Positions 1 to 8,016 of a stretch of DNA of 46,460 nucleotides are shown one piece after another. The notes beneath the pieces are model-generated. The model did no database searches, was not told the DNA's origin, and was given only the letters and a program-made list of their open reading frames with translations. Position 1 is the stretch's first letter; every line of letters starts with the position of its first letter. A program made the position numbers and the translations under genes. The stretch spans positions 1 through 46,460 of the forward strand of contig JAQCEL010000007.1 of assembly GCA_027618655.1 (NCBI GenBank), given 5' to 3'. The stretch is from Pseudomonadota bacterium (GTDB taxonomy: Bacteria; Pseudomonadota; Gammaproteobacteria; Ga0077536).

Positions 1-42
1 CGCATTATAGACCATAAAACGCCAGTGAGCCTAGATTTGACA

Positions 43-1338
43 TCACTCCTGCGATTTGGTCGCCTCATTTGCACGGCGCTGCTTTTCGGCCTGGGCACGC
101 TGCAAGGCGCTCGGTTCGGACTTTCTTAACAAGGCATCGATGGCTTGCTGAAATTCCAATGAATGAGCCTCTCGGTCGAGCACCAACGGTGTTTCCACCT
201 GTCTATCGAGCAAATCTCGAAACGGAGAGTCACGGTAATGCTCAAGCAACGCCCCGGTAGTGATATCGGGCTGTGTGTTAATAAATTCAATGATCTCAAA
301 GAGGAAGTTTGCGTTTTCATTTGATAATTGAGACAGCAGTCCGCGATTCTTTACCGCTAAGGCGAGTTTTGGATCGAATAGCAGCGGTTTTAGTGCTTTT
401 TCGACGAGTGACGGCGCCTTGCGTCCGCGAGGTCGAGCGACGGCTCTCGTGCCAGGTCGTTTCACGCCGAACGAACTCGAGAACGTGCGTGCATCGAGGT
501 CTGCGAGTTCTGAAATTCGTTGAATTAGCAGCTGGCGAAATGAGCCCATAGGGATCTTCGCCACCATCGGTTTCGTCAGATCGACGAAGCGTGCGCGTCC
601 GTCGATCGATTGCATGTTCGTTTTCGCTGCCAGTTCGTCGAGCAAAAATTCCGACAGTGGTTTAATTGCCTGCCTGTCAGTGAATGCAGAGGAGCCTTTT
701 TCGCGTACGAGGCTGTCCGGATCATGACCGTCCGGCACGAATAAAAACCCGGCTTGCCGACCGTCGCGGATCAGCGGTAAAGCAGTTTCCAGGGCCCGCC
801 ATGCTGCGCGTCGACCCGCAGCGTCGCCGTCGTAACAAAACACGACTTCGGGCGCCGTTTTAAACAGCATTTCGAGTTGTTCGGTGGTCGTGGCAGTGCC
901 GAGCGATGCAACGGCGTTGTTAACCGAGAACTGACCTAAGGCCACGACATCCATGTAGCCTTCGACGACCAGAATGCGCTCGACGTTAGTTTGCGATCGG
1001 GCAACTTGGTACAACCCGTAAAGTTCTCGACGTTTATGAAAAACTGGTGTTTCCGGAGAGTTGAGGTATTTCGGCTCACCTTTGTCGATGACTCGTCCGC
1101 CGAATGCGACAACTCTGCCGCGTCGATCAAGGATCGGAAACATGATTCGATCGCGAAATCGGTCGTAGCGCCGATTGTTGTCGTTTTCAACCACTAAACC
1201 AGCAGTCAAAAGATCGCGCAGCGCGGCATCGTTCACGCCGAGTGTCTGGATGAGGCCGTCCCAGGCGTCGGGTGCAAATCCAATTCCAAATCTTTTCGCC
1301 ACATCGCCGCTCAGGCCACGGCCCTTGAGGTAATTCAC
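43..1338 (-). CDS. dnaG: DNA primase DnaG, C-terminal part (polymerase and helicase-binding domains), separated from its zinc domain by a frame break
   Basis: Primase makes the RNA primers for DNA replication. This 431-residue frame starts in the linker after the zinc domain. It carries the N-terminal polymerase core (residues 1-115) and the TOPRIM fold with the catalytic Glu in ILVVEGYMD (about 126) and the acidic pair in YDGDAAG (about 170-172), followed by the C-terminal DnaB-interacting region. GTG at 1338 is only the first possible start. The same frame stays open up to 1374 and there encodes residues (QLRTHPDRDRAV) that belong to an intact DnaG, so the two parts were once one gene of about 570 residues, close to the usual 581. 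The zinc-domain frame ends at 1352, 13 bases before this GTG, so reinitiation is conceivable. No Shine-Dalgarno sequence precedes it. It lies downstream of rpsU, as in the classic rpsU-dnaG-rpoD operon. Confidence 0.85.
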   Translation of the reverse strand: MNYLKGRGLSGDVAKRFGIGFAPDAWDGLIQTLGVNDAALRDLLTAGLVVENDNNRRYDRFRDRIMFPILDRRGRVVAFGGRVIDKGEPKYLNSPETPVFHKRRELYGLYQVARSQTNVERILVVEGYMDVVALGQFSVNNAVASLGTATTTEQLEMLFKTAPEVVFCYDGDAAGRRAAWRALETALPLIRDGRQAGFLFVPDGHDPDSLVREKGSSAFTDRQAIKPLSEFLLDELAAKTNMQSIDGRARFVDLTKPMVAKIPMGSFRQLLIQRISELADLDARTFSSSFGVKRPGTRAVARPRGRKAPSLVEKALKPLLFDPKLALAVKNRGLLSQLSNENANFLFEIIEFINTQPDITTGALLEHYRDSPFRDLLDRQVETPLVLDREAHSLEFQQAIDALLRKSEPSALQRAQAEKQRRANEATKSQE

Positions 1339-1351
1339 GGCACGGTCGCGA

Positions 1352-1732
1352 TCAGGGTGAGTCCGCAGCTGGGCTTAGAATTGCGTAGATAGGAGAGTAA
1401 TCGACCGATGGGGTGGTCGGCGTCTCGCCACCTTCGTAGGGGACTTCGAGACCAACCCCGCGCGCCGCTTCCGTAATCGCTTCGACAAAGCTCAAACCCT
1501 TATGCTCCATCAAGAAACCCAGCGCCGAGCCATGCGCCCCACAACCGAAGCAATGGTAAAACTGTTTCTCTTGACTGACAGTGAACGACGGAGTTTTTTC
1601 GCCATGAAACGGGCACAGCGCTTGAAAGTCCCTTCCGGTCTTCTTCAACGGCAGCTCGCTGTCGATGATGTCGACGATATCGACTCTGGCTAACAGGTCA
1701 TTGATAAAAGATTGGGGGATTCGACCGGCCAC
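1352..1732 (-). CDS. dnaG: DNA primase DnaG, N-terminal zinc-binding domain fragment
   Basis: This 126-residue frame is the CHC2 zinc-binding domain of bacterial primase, which reads the template and regulates primer length. The zinc ligands are visible as Cys40, His43, Cys61 and Cys64 in CPFHGEKTPSF and HCFGCG. The match to DnaG continues through LEVPYEGGE and YSPIYAILS, then the reading frame runs into six foreign residues and a stop. Compared with E. coli DnaG about seven residues of the linker (the stretch that normally reads like AAEFYQ) are absent, and the polymerase domain continues in another frame from 1374 downward. A net loss of about 20 bases explains both facts. The start ATG at 1732 is in the expected position. 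Because dnaG is essential this is either a sequence error, a rare variant, or a working two-piece primase. Confidence 0.85.
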   Translation of the reverse strand: MAGRIPQSFINDLLARVDIVDIIDSELPLKKTGRDFQALCPFHGEKTPSFTVSQEKQFYHCFGCGAHGSALGFLMEHKGLSFVEAITEAARGVGLEVPYEGGETPTTPSVDYSPIYAILSPAADSP

Positions 1733-1831
1733 AATTTGATTCAGATTTGAGCTAGCCGCAATAGTGCGACCAACTCAGTGTGCGACGCAACTCTAAACGT
1801 TGCTTGCGGCGCGCGGAAGATTAGCGAGTGC

Positions 1832-2284
1832 TTAGCCGGCTAGTCGCGATTTTACGATCCCGCTCACCGCTTTCATATCGGCGCGACCATGCAGTGAAGA
1901 CTTTAAGTCCGCCATAACGAGACCCATGTCCTTCGGCGAAGTTGCCCCGGTAGACGCTATCGCAGCCACGATAGCTGCGAGAATTTCTTCGTCGCCCAGT
2001 GCGTCGGGGAGGTAGGTTTGCAGCAATTCGAGTTCGAATTGTTCTTGCTCGACAAGGTCAGTACGGCCCGCTTTGTCGAATTGTTCGATTGATTCGCGAC
2101 GTTGTTTGCACAGTTTTGTTAGGATGCCGATAGCAGTCTCGTCATCAACGTCGGTTCGAGTGTCCACTTCCTGCTGCTTAATTGCGGCTAAAGCGAGCCG
2201 CAGCGCACCGACTTCGCGTTTGTTGCCGGCCTTGAGGGCGGTTTTTACGGAATCGCCGAGCGCGTTTTTGATTTTGAAGGTCAC
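1832..2284 (-). CDS. GatB/YqeY domain-containing protein
   Basis: The 150-residue product is a stand-alone GatB/YqeY protein, helical throughout, related to the tail domain of the GatB subunit of the tRNA amidotransferase. The family has no firmly established reaction; a role linked to tRNA is inferred from the GatB relationship. Family features visible are the N-terminal stretch KTALKAGNKREVGALRLALAAIKQQEVD, and the C-terminal segments with LPDAL and MGLVMADLKSSLHGRADMKAVSGIVKSRL. The length is typical (about 148). The start is a GTG at 2284, because no ATG lies nearby in frame. It sits between rpsU (28 bases upstream) and dnaG in the same direction, an arrangement common in gammaproteobacteria, so it is very likely cotranscribed with both. 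Confidence 0.9.
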   Translation of the reverse strand: MTFKIKNALGDSVKTALKAGNKREVGALRLALAAIKQQEVDTRTDVDDETAIGILTKLCKQRRESIEQFDKAGRTDLVEQEQFELELLQTYLPDALGDEEILAAIVAAIASTGATSPKDMGLVMADLKSSLHGRADMKAVSGIVKSRLAG

Positions 2285-2312
2285 CAGCAGTGACTCACCA
2301 ATTAGGCAATGG

Positions 2313-2528
2313 CTAGTAGGCGCGCGTACGTTTGGTGACTTGTCGGAAAGCCTTTTTCTGCCAACGTTTTACTGCGGCTGCGGCTTTACGCTTCCGTACT
2401 TGAGTTGGTTTTTCGTAGAATTCGCGGCGGTGTACTTCGGCAAGTGTCCCCGCTTTCTCGCAGGCGCGTTTAAAGCGGCGCATCGCAATGTCAAAGGGCT
2501 CGTTGTCTCGCAATTTTACTGAGGGCAT
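2313..2528 (-). CDS. rpsU: 30S ribosomal protein bS21
   Basis: The 71-residue very basic protein is bS21, the small-subunit protein that sits by the 16S rRNA 3' end and helps initiation on mRNA. The start [13 protein letters not shown] and the middle block [32 protein letters not shown] match the E. coli protein almost residue for residue, and the length is identical to E. coli (71). An AGGAA-type ribosome binding sequence lies about 11 bases upstream of ATG. It is the first gene of the minus-strand group rpsU, GatB/YqeY, dnaG, and is divergent from tsaD across a 114-base gap that must contain its promoter. Confidence 0.97.
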   Translation of the reverse strand: MPSVKLRDNEPFDIAMRRFKRACEKAGTLAEVHRREFYEKPTQVRKRKAAAAVKRWQKKAFRQVTKRTRAY

Positions 2529-2583
2529 GCTGCTTTTAGGTTCCTATTCACAACTTGTTTTTACACAGGGCAGCGCGAAATGA

Positions 2584-2610
2584 TATCGACGTTCGGCGCG
2601 AAAGTCGATA
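2584..2610. promoter_or_regulatory. 27-bp near-perfect palindrome between rpsU and tsaD
   Basis: The 27 bases form an inverted repeat with outer arms TATCGAC and GTCGATA and inner arms TTCG and CGAA, 11 of 13 pairs matching around a GCG centre. It lies about 55 bases upstream of the rpsU start and 32 bases upstream of the tsaD start, inside the only region able to hold both promoters. It could be an operator for a dimeric regulator or a hairpin in one of the leaders. No T-run follows, so it does not look like a terminator. The factor that would bind it is unknown. Confidence 0.4.
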
Positions 2611-2642
2611 GTTTAGCGGTTTAACCATGGTTCGGACCTGAA

Positions 2643-3662
2643 ATGCTCATCCTTGGCATCGAAACATCTTGTGACGAAACCGGCATTGCGTTGTTTGACG
2701 ACACCCACGGCATCGTGTCGCACGCTGTCTATAGTCAAGTTGAAATCCATGCCGAATATGGCGGCGTTGTCCCTGAGTTAGCGTCCCGTGACCACGTACG
2801 CAAAACCTTGCCTTTAATCAAGCAGACCATCGTCGAGGCCGGCGTGAAGCTAACCGACGTCGATGGCATTGCCTATACGGCCGGACCCGGGCTGGTCGGT
2901 GCACTGCTAGTCGGAAGTTCGATCGCGCGGAGCCTCGCGTTCGCACTCGACGTTCCGGCGTTGGGGATCCACCACATGGAAGGGCATCTCTTGTCGCCGA
3001 TGCTGGATGATAACCCGCCAACAATGCCGTTTTTGGCTCTTTTGGTATCGGGCGGTCATACCATGCTAGTCAACGTCGAAGGTCTCGGGTGTTACGAAAT
3101 TCTCGGGGAGTCACTGGATGACGCCGCCGGGGAGGCATTCGACAAGGTAGCAAAAATGTTAGGGCTTGGTTACCCCGGTGGCCCGGCGGTCGAAAAGTTA
3201 GCGAAGCTCGGAACTCCCGGGCGATTTAGATTTCCGCGCCCAATGACGAACCGACCCGGACTCGACTTCAGTTTCAGTGGACTCAAAACCTATACCTTGA
3301 ATACATTGAATGAGCATCAAAACGATCCGAGCGTTGCGGCTGACGTCGCGCATGCGTTTGTTGAAGCGGTTGTCGACACGTTTTTGATTAAATGCACCAG
3401 AGCGATCAAACAAACTGGCTTGAGCGCTTTAGTGGTGTCAGGAGGGGTGAGTGCGAACCAGCAGTTGCGGCTCGGCCTCTCAGATCTAGGAAAAAAACTC
3501 GGCGTTACGGTGCACTATCCGCGGTTCGAATTTTGCACAGATAACGGTGCGATGATTGCTTATGCCGGATACCGTCGCTTAAGTGCGTCAGCAGGCGAGC
3601 CGCTAGCCTACAAGGTACGCCCACGATGGCCGCTAAATTTGCTGCAACCACCCCCAACCTAG
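2643..3662 (+). CDS. tsaD: tRNA N6-adenosine threonylcarbamoyltransferase TsaD
   Basis: TsaD transfers the threonylcarbamoyl group from TC-AMP to A37 of tRNAs that read ANN codons, working with TsaB and TsaE in the cytoplasm. The 339-residue product has the usual family length (337 in E. coli). It shows the N-terminal ATPase-fold start [10 protein letters not shown], the iron-binding motif HHMEGH (the HxxxH pair near residues 111-115), the SGGHTML segment, and the C-terminal [12 protein letters not shown] and [10 protein letters not shown] motifs. ATG at 2643 gives the canonical N-terminus. It is divergent from rpsU-dnaG, the standard arrangement in gammaproteobacteria, and convergent with plsY, which starts to overlap nothing: 39 bases separate the stop codons. 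Confidence 0.97.
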   Translation: MLILGIETSCDETGIALFDDTHGIVSHAVYSQVEIHAEYGGVVPELASRDHVRKTLPLIKQTIVEAGVKLTDVDGIAYTAGPGLVGALLVGSSIARSLAFALDVPALGIHHMEGHLLSPMLDDNPPTMPFLALLVSGGHTMLVNVEGLGCYEILGESLDDAAGEAFDKVAKMLGLGYPGGPAVEKLAKLGTPGRFRFPRPMTNRPGLDFSFSGLKTYTLNTLNEHQNDPSVAADVAHAFVEAVVDTFLIKCTRAIKQTGLSALVVSGGVSANQQLRLGLSDLGKKLGVTVHYPRFEFCTDNGAMIAYAGYRRLSASAGEPLAYKVRPRWPLNLLQPPPT

Positions 3663-3701
3663 CCGCTTCATATATTTGCAACACGCAGATTATTCAATCT
3701 T

Positions 3702-4286
3702 TCACGACTTGCCAATTTTGCTCTCACGCCCGGCGAGCAAATTTCGAATATTCGATTGATGTCGCCAGTAAACCAACGCAGCCATGCCGGCGACTGCAGA
3801 CACTACGGCTAATTCGGCGCCAAACAGATGCGCGAAGATTGGAGCTAGAGCCGTCGCGCTCAAGGCAGCGACTGACGAGTACCGGGTCGCGAGCGCAACT
3901 GTAATCCAACTAGCCATAAACGCGAGGCCCAGCCAGGGATTAAAAGCCAGCAATACACCAACCAAGGTTGCGACGCCTTTGCCGCCTTCGAAGCGGAAGA
4001 ATATCGGGTAGAGGTGACCAAGAAAGGCGCCGGTGCCTGCTAAGGCGATCGTCGACGGTTCGAAGCCTAACTGAGTGCATGCAAGCACGGGAATGATGCC
4101 TTTCGCAACGTCGCCGAAAAACGTCAGTGCCGCCGCGGTTTTGCCATAGAGTCGCAACACGTTGGTAGTGCCCGGATTTCCGGAACCTTCGCTTCGCGGG
4201 TCGCCATGACCGAGTACTCGACACACAATGATCGCGGAGGACGCGGAGCCAAATAGGTACCCAATAAGAAGCCAAATGAAATCCAT
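3702..4286 (-). CDS. plsY: Glycerol-3-phosphate acyltransferase PlsY
   Basis: PlsY is the inner-membrane enzyme that transfers an acyl group from acyl-phosphate to glycerol-3-phosphate, the first step of phospholipid synthesis with PlsX. The three family motifs are present: GSGNPGTTNVLR with GKTAA after it, the glycine-rich GHLYPIFFRFEGGKGVAT, and the C-terminal HQSNIRNLLAGRESKIG. At least five hydrophobic membrane segments are visible. I place the start at ATG 4286, giving 194 residues with the typical MDFIWLLIGYLFGS opening. A longer frame reaches 4385 but its extra 33 residues have no family counterpart and would run to the folB start. It is divergent from folB, as in many relatives, and convergent with tsaD. 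Confidence 0.95.
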   Translation of the reverse strand: MDFIWLLIGYLFGSASSAIIVCRVLGHGDPRSEGSGNPGTTNVLRLYGKTAAALTFFGDVAKGIIPVLACTQLGFEPSTIALAGTGAFLGHLYPIFFRFEGGKGVATLVGVLLAFNPWLGLAFMASWITVALATRYSSVAALSATALAPIFAHLFGAELAVVSAVAGMAALVYWRHQSNIRNLLAGRESKIGKS

Positions 4287-4387
4287 CGCGCTATTGAATA
4301 CGATGCCACGACGGCGTTCAAGCATAACGGCGGATTGATGTCTGTTAGTATCTGCCGGTCCGCTCACGTTAAATACCGCATTCACTT

Positions 4388-4750
4388 ATGGATATAATTT
4401 ACCTACATGGCTTGAGCCTCGAGACCTTGATCGGGGTTTGGGAATGGGAGCGCAAAGCGAAGCAAACCATCGTGCTCGATCTTGATATCGGTATCGACGT
4501 TACCGGCGCGGCGGCCAGCGACTCAATTGAAGACACGGTCGACTACCAGGCAGTAGCGACTCGGCTGATCAAACTTGCCGAAGACTCAAGTTTCCGACTC
4601 GTGGAAGCGTTCGCCGTAGCGATCGCCGACATTCTTATTTTGGAATTCGAGGTCGCTTGGGTAAGAGTGCGTCTTAATAAGCAAGGGGCGCTTCGCGAAG
4701 CACGCAGTGTCGGCGTGATAATAGAGCGAGGTCGGAAAGTAAATAATTGA
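4388..4750 (+). CDS. folB: Dihydroneopterin aldolase FolB
   Basis: FolB converts 7,8-dihydroneopterin to 6-hydroxymethyl-7,8-dihydropterin plus glycolaldehyde in folate synthesis, and can epimerise the substrate. The 120-residue product has the usual length and features: MDIIYLHGLSLETLIGVWEWER at the start, the conserved GV(W/Y)xWER segment, the DTVDYQAV motif, the active-site-bearing SFRLVEAFAVAIAD stretch, and the final VxVRLNKQGAL segment. It overlaps the next gene, folK, by four bases (the folK TTG start lies inside its stop codon region), so the two are translationally coupled. The 101-base gap to plsY holds the divergent promoters, which I cannot place. Confidence 0.93.
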   Translation: MDIIYLHGLSLETLIGVWEWERKAKQTIVLDLDIGIDVTGAAASDSIEDTVDYQAVATRLIKLAEDSSFRLVEAFAVAIADILILEFEVAWVRVRLNKQGALREARSVGVIIERGRKVNN

Positions 4751-5241
4751 CTGTGCGAGTTTACGTTGCCATTGGCAGTAACGTCGCGCGCCGCAGGAAT
4801 ATTACCAGCGCATTGACTTCACTAAGAGCGTCTTTTGGCCCGTTGACGGTCTCTAAAGTTTACGAGACACGCGCAGTTGGCTTGCGCGGACGAAACTTCT
4901 ACAACCTGGTTGTTGGATTCGATTGCCAAGAGTCGGCTCCGACAATTAACGCGAAGCTGAAAGTTATCGAGGCGCAGCACGGGCGCACCGCAGACAGTGC
5001 GGCGGCTAGTTCGGGGATCTTGGACTTGGATTTACTCACCTACGGTTCGCAGATCGTTGAAACGGGTGAATTATCGCTACCGCGTAGCGATATTAGACAA
5101 GCTGCCTATGTTCTCAGGCCTCTTGTAGATATTGCACCGGAGACCGTCGACCCCATTACAAAGATGACGTACCGGGCGTTATGGCGCGCGTTCGTCGATA
5201 AATCCTCGATTCTGAAAGACGTCAGTGATTTGTTTAAATGA
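4747..5241 (+). CDS. folK: 2-amino-4-hydroxy-6-hydroxymethyldihydropteridine pyrophosphokinase FolK
   Basis: FolK moves pyrophosphate from ATP to 6-hydroxymethyl-dihydropterin, the step after FolB. The 164-residue product has the HPPK landmarks: VYVAIGSNV at the N-terminus, YETRAVGLRGRNFYNLVVGF for substrate binding, the metal-binding LDLDLLTYG, and LPRSDIRQAAYVLRPLVDIAPE near the C-terminus. The start is either TTG at 4747, overlapping the folB stop, or GTG at 4753; no ATG is in frame nearby. The RxxF and DxD residues needed for catalysis are present. The third folate-type gene, a pteridine reductase, lies 0.6 kb further on the opposite strand. Confidence 0.93.
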   Translation: MTVRVYVAIGSNVARRRNITSALTSLRASFGPLTVSKVYETRAVGLRGRNFYNLVVGFDCQESAPTINAKLKVIEAQHGRTADSAAASSGILDLDLLTYGSQIVETGELSLPRSDIRQAAYVLRPLVDIAPETVDPITKMTYRALWRAFVDKSSILKDVSDLFK

Positions 5242-5343
5242 TCACAGTCGTTTGCTAGTCGTGTTTGAATTTATCGTTACTTTGTTGATGCGCATAATGA
5301 AAAGCGGCACTATGCGCGCTCCACTTCGCGAAATAACCTGTCA

Positions 5344-5829
5344 ATGAAAATAGCCTTTCGCTCCGTCATATTTCTAGCGCTGGGCATCGTTTTACTGACC
5401 GCATGCAATCCAGTAAAGAAACTTCAAAATCAAGAGCGAATGGTTCAGTTGCAGTCTGTAGTGGATAGCTACCGGAAGCTGATGAGGTGGGGATACTTCG
5501 ACCAAGCTGTGCAATACCTCAAGGTCCAAGAAGGGCAGGTCGTCGTTCCCGATCTCGAAAAACTTGCTCGTTATAAAGTCACGAATTATTCAATCGCCGA
5601 GCAGGTGATTTCAGAATCTGAATTCGAGGCAATCGTCATCGCCTACATCGACTTCTACTCGGTCGATACTGGCATCGCTGGGTCAGTGAGAGATGAACAA
5701 TTGTGGTGGTTTGATCCGGAAACAAAGCGTTGGAGTCTCGGATCGCCAATGGTGAATTTCGCCGACTACGTGCGCCAGCCCGAAAGCCGCGGGTCAGGTG
5801 ACCGGCGGGTTGAATCGATCGGGCCGTGA
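5344..5829 (+). CDS. Small predicted outer-membrane lipoprotein, function unknown
   Basis: The 161-residue product begins with a charged n-region and a hydrophobic core that ends in LLTAC, a good lipobox with the lipidated cysteine at residue 21. After it come Asn and Pro, which do not give the Asp signal for inner-membrane retention, so sorting to the outer membrane is likely. The mature part is soluble, with helix-prone KLQNQERMVQLQSVVDSYRKLMRWGYFDQAV and then a mixed region with several Trp (LWWFDPETKRWSLG). Similar lipoproteins sit beside folate genes in other gammaproteobacteria, but I know of no assigned role. It lies 102 bases after folK and its stop touches the stop of the convergent SDR gene. 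Confidence 0.8.
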   Translation: MKIAFRSVIFLALGIVLLTACNPVKKLQNQERMVQLQSVVDSYRKLMRWGYFDQAVQYLKVQEGQVVVPDLEKLARYKVTNYSIAEQVISESEFEAIVIAYIDFYSVDTGIAGSVRDEQLWWFDPETKRWSLGSPMVNFADYVRQPESRGSGDRRVESIGP

Positions 5830-6555
5830 CTAAATGTGAATTGATCGGCCGCCGTCAATCTCCAAAATATGTCCCGTAACGTAGGGTGCGTGAACAAGAT
5901 AGGATACCGCTTGCGCGATATCGCTGGTCTCGCCAAGCCGCGCTAGCGGCGTGTTCCGGATCACGCCTTCACGATGTTCGTGGGTTTCCTTTTCGGCCCA
6001 GATGATGGCTCCCGGGGACACACCGTTGACTCGAATAAGCGGTGCCAAATCTCGCGCTAAGGCTTTAGTAAGCCCGATCAAACCGGCCTTCGACGCGCAA
6101 TAAACTGCGTACCCTGGTTGCGGGAGCGAAGCAGAAATATCGGTCAAGTTGACTATTGTGCCGCTCGATGCGCGCAGCAGCGGGACTGCAGCGCCGCATA
6201 ATAAGTACGGTGCGCGTAGATTGGTTGCGATGAGTGATTCGAACAATTCGACGTCGGGAACGTCCGCATCAGATTGTTCGTAGACCGACGCATTGTTTAC
6301 CAGCACATCCAGACGTCCCCAACGATCTGCAACTTCGTCGACTAAAGCGCGGGATGTCTCTGCTAGGTTTAAATCGCCTTGAATGCAAAATGCCGATCCC
6401 GGGCGCTGGTCGATTAAGGACGCCGCAAGTGTTTTGGCCGCGGCCGCACTGGTATTGTAATGGATAGCGACACGGAAACCGTCTCCGTGCAGGTGACGAG
6501 CAATTTCCGCGCCAATTCGGTTGGCGGCGCCAGTAATCAGTGCCGTCTTGTCCAA
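5830..6555 (-). CDS. Pteridine reductase-like short-chain dehydrogenase
   Basis: This 241-residue SDR is best read as a pteridine reductase (PTR1/FolM type) that reduces dihydrobiopterin, dihydromonapterin or dihydrofolate with NADPH. Seen: the cofactor motif TGAANRIGAEIARHL near the start, NNAS, the catalytic Ser in NLTDISAS, the YAVYCASKAG Tyr/Lys pair, and the C-terminal GHILEIDGGRSI that is characteristic of this subgroup. The Arg in GAANRIG fits NADPH use. Proximity to folB and folK supports the folate or pterin assignment. The exact substrate is inferred. ATG at 6555 gives the standard MDKTALITGA opening. The stop codon abuts that of the convergent lipoprotein gene. Confidence 0.85.
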   Translation of the reverse strand: MDKTALITGAANRIGAEIARHLHGDGFRVAIHYNTSAAAAKTLAASLIDQRPGSAFCIQGDLNLAETSRALVDEVADRWGRLDVLVNNASVYEQSDADVPDVELFESLIATNLRAPYLLCGAAVPLLRASSGTIVNLTDISASLPQPGYAVYCASKAGLIGLTKALARDLAPLIRVNGVSPGAIIWAEKETHEHREGVIRNTPLARLGETSDIAQAVSYLVHAPYVTGHILEIDGGRSIHI

Positions 6556-6819
6556 TCTTTAGCTCCGTCAAGCCAATACGATTTGTCTTATCGGTTCACT
6601 GGGTAAATTGAACCGCCGAAGACAATCGCGTTGATAGTGGAAGTATCCAGCGCTATTTCGCACGTGGTAGCACGCGGTCGTTAATGAAACGTTGTTATCC
6701 CGATGGCAAGTTTCGCACATCTTTCGTCGTTCGCCGAATTACTGATCTAAGCTAAAGTCACACGTTACAATAACGCGCTCGCAATATCTCCGCGACTACC
6801 CGGCGGCCCTACCGACATC

Positions 6820-8001
6820 ATGTTAGAAGCATCAAATCTACCGTTACCTAGCGACGCCGCGCGCGAAGCCTCTGATCGTCTTGCGGATCAACTACGTCGT
6901 TCAATTATCGAGCAGGGCGATCCGATCGGTTTCGACGAGTACATGCGCATCGCTCTGTATGAACCTGGGCTTGGATACTATCTCGGAAATGCCATTAATT
7001 TTGGAGTCGATGGTGATTTCGTTACGGCACCGGAGTTGTCGTCCCTTTTTGGTGCTAGCGTTGCGCGCCAATGCTCCGAGATTTTGCAGCACACAGGCGG
7101 CGACATTCTTGAATTTGGCGCCGGAAACGGATTGCTCGGTGCGCATGTCTTAACCACGCTTGACGAACTCAGTGTCGTGCCCGAGCGTTACATGATTCTC
7201 GAGCTGAATCCCCTCATGCGTGAGCGTCAGCTACAGACTTTGCAGGAGTTGGCTCCACACCTGTTGAGCCGGGTTGAATGGCTGCACGATCTTCCGAAGT
7301 GCAAAATGAACGGGGTAATTCTCGCCAACGAAATTATCGACGCCTTGCCGGTGAAGATTTTCCGCACCGCCGACGGCGATATCCATGAACGCCGCGTCGC
7401 TCAATTGGACGACGGGTTTACCTGGTTTGAAACCCATGCGCCAGAGTGGTTGGCGAGCGCCGTGCGTGCAAGAGTCGATGCCAGCATCATCGCCGGAGGC
7501 TCAGATTACGTTTCTGAAATCAATACCAGCATCGAGCCCTGGGTTAACGATTTATCGCGAGTGATGGATCACACGGTCGCGCTGATATTCGATTACGGAT
7601 TTACCCGAGCGGATTATTATTCAAGGGATAGAACGCAGGGCACGTTAATGTGTCATTTCCGGCACCGTAAGCACAATAATCCATTCTGGTTTCCAGGTCT
7701 CCAAGACATCACTGCGTCCGTCGATTTTACCGCGCTAGCCGAGGCTGCGGACTCTTCGGGGATTAGAGTCGCGGGGTTTAGCGAGCAGGGGAATTTTCTG
7801 TTGGCCAGTGGCTTGCTCGACGATGCGCAACGACGCACTGAAAAGGCTAACGATAGAACGTTAGCCCGTATCGCTTTTGAAACAAAAATTCTCACTTTGC
7901 CGAGCGAGATGGGGTCGCGCTTCAAAGTTTTGGCATTGACGAAGGGCTACAATGCGTCGCTCAGCGGATTCCAACTCCGTGATGACCGCCACCGCTTGTG
8001 A
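6820..8001 (+). CDS. MidA-family class I SAM-dependent methyltransferase
   Basis: The 393-residue protein belongs to the COG1565/MidA family, whose mitochondrial member NDUFAF7 methylates an arginine of a complex I subunit; the bacterial substrate is not established. Seen: the family opening with FDEYMRIALYEPGLGYYLG, then GDFVTAPELSSLFG, the SAM-binding ILEFGAGNGLLGAHVL (near residue 100), the acidic YMILELNPLMR, and ANEIIDALPVK, which is diagnostic. RDRTQGTLMCHFRH and DITASVDFTALA complete the pattern. In many gammaproteobacteria this gene follows the pteridine reductase and folate genes, as here. A TACAAT-like -10 element lies at 6766-6771 but no clear -35 goes with it. uppP starts 15 bases after the stop. 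Confidence 0.9.
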   Translation: MLEASNLPLPSDAAREASDRLADQLRRSIIEQGDPIGFDEYMRIALYEPGLGYYLGNAINFGVDGDFVTAPELSSLFGASVARQCSEILQHTGGDILEFGAGNGLLGAHVLTTLDELSVVPERYMILELNPLMRERQLQTLQELAPHLLSRVEWLHDLPKCKMNGVILANEIIDALPVKIFRTADGDIHERRVAQLDDGFTWFETHAPEWLASAVRARVDASIIAGGSDYVSEINTSIEPWVNDLSRVMDHTVALIFDYGFTRADYYSRDRTQGTLMCHFRHRKHNNPFWFPGLQDITASVDFTALAEAADSSGIRVAGFSEQGNFLLASGLLDDAQRRTEKANDRTLARIAFETKILTLPSEMGSRFKVLALTKGYNASLSGFQLRDDRHRL

Positions 8002-8016
8002 AATAAGCAAAAACGC

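Noticed and set aside
6556..6819. tRNA or small RNA in the gap before the MidA-like gene
   Set aside because: No cloverleaf or terminator-like hairpin could be seen.
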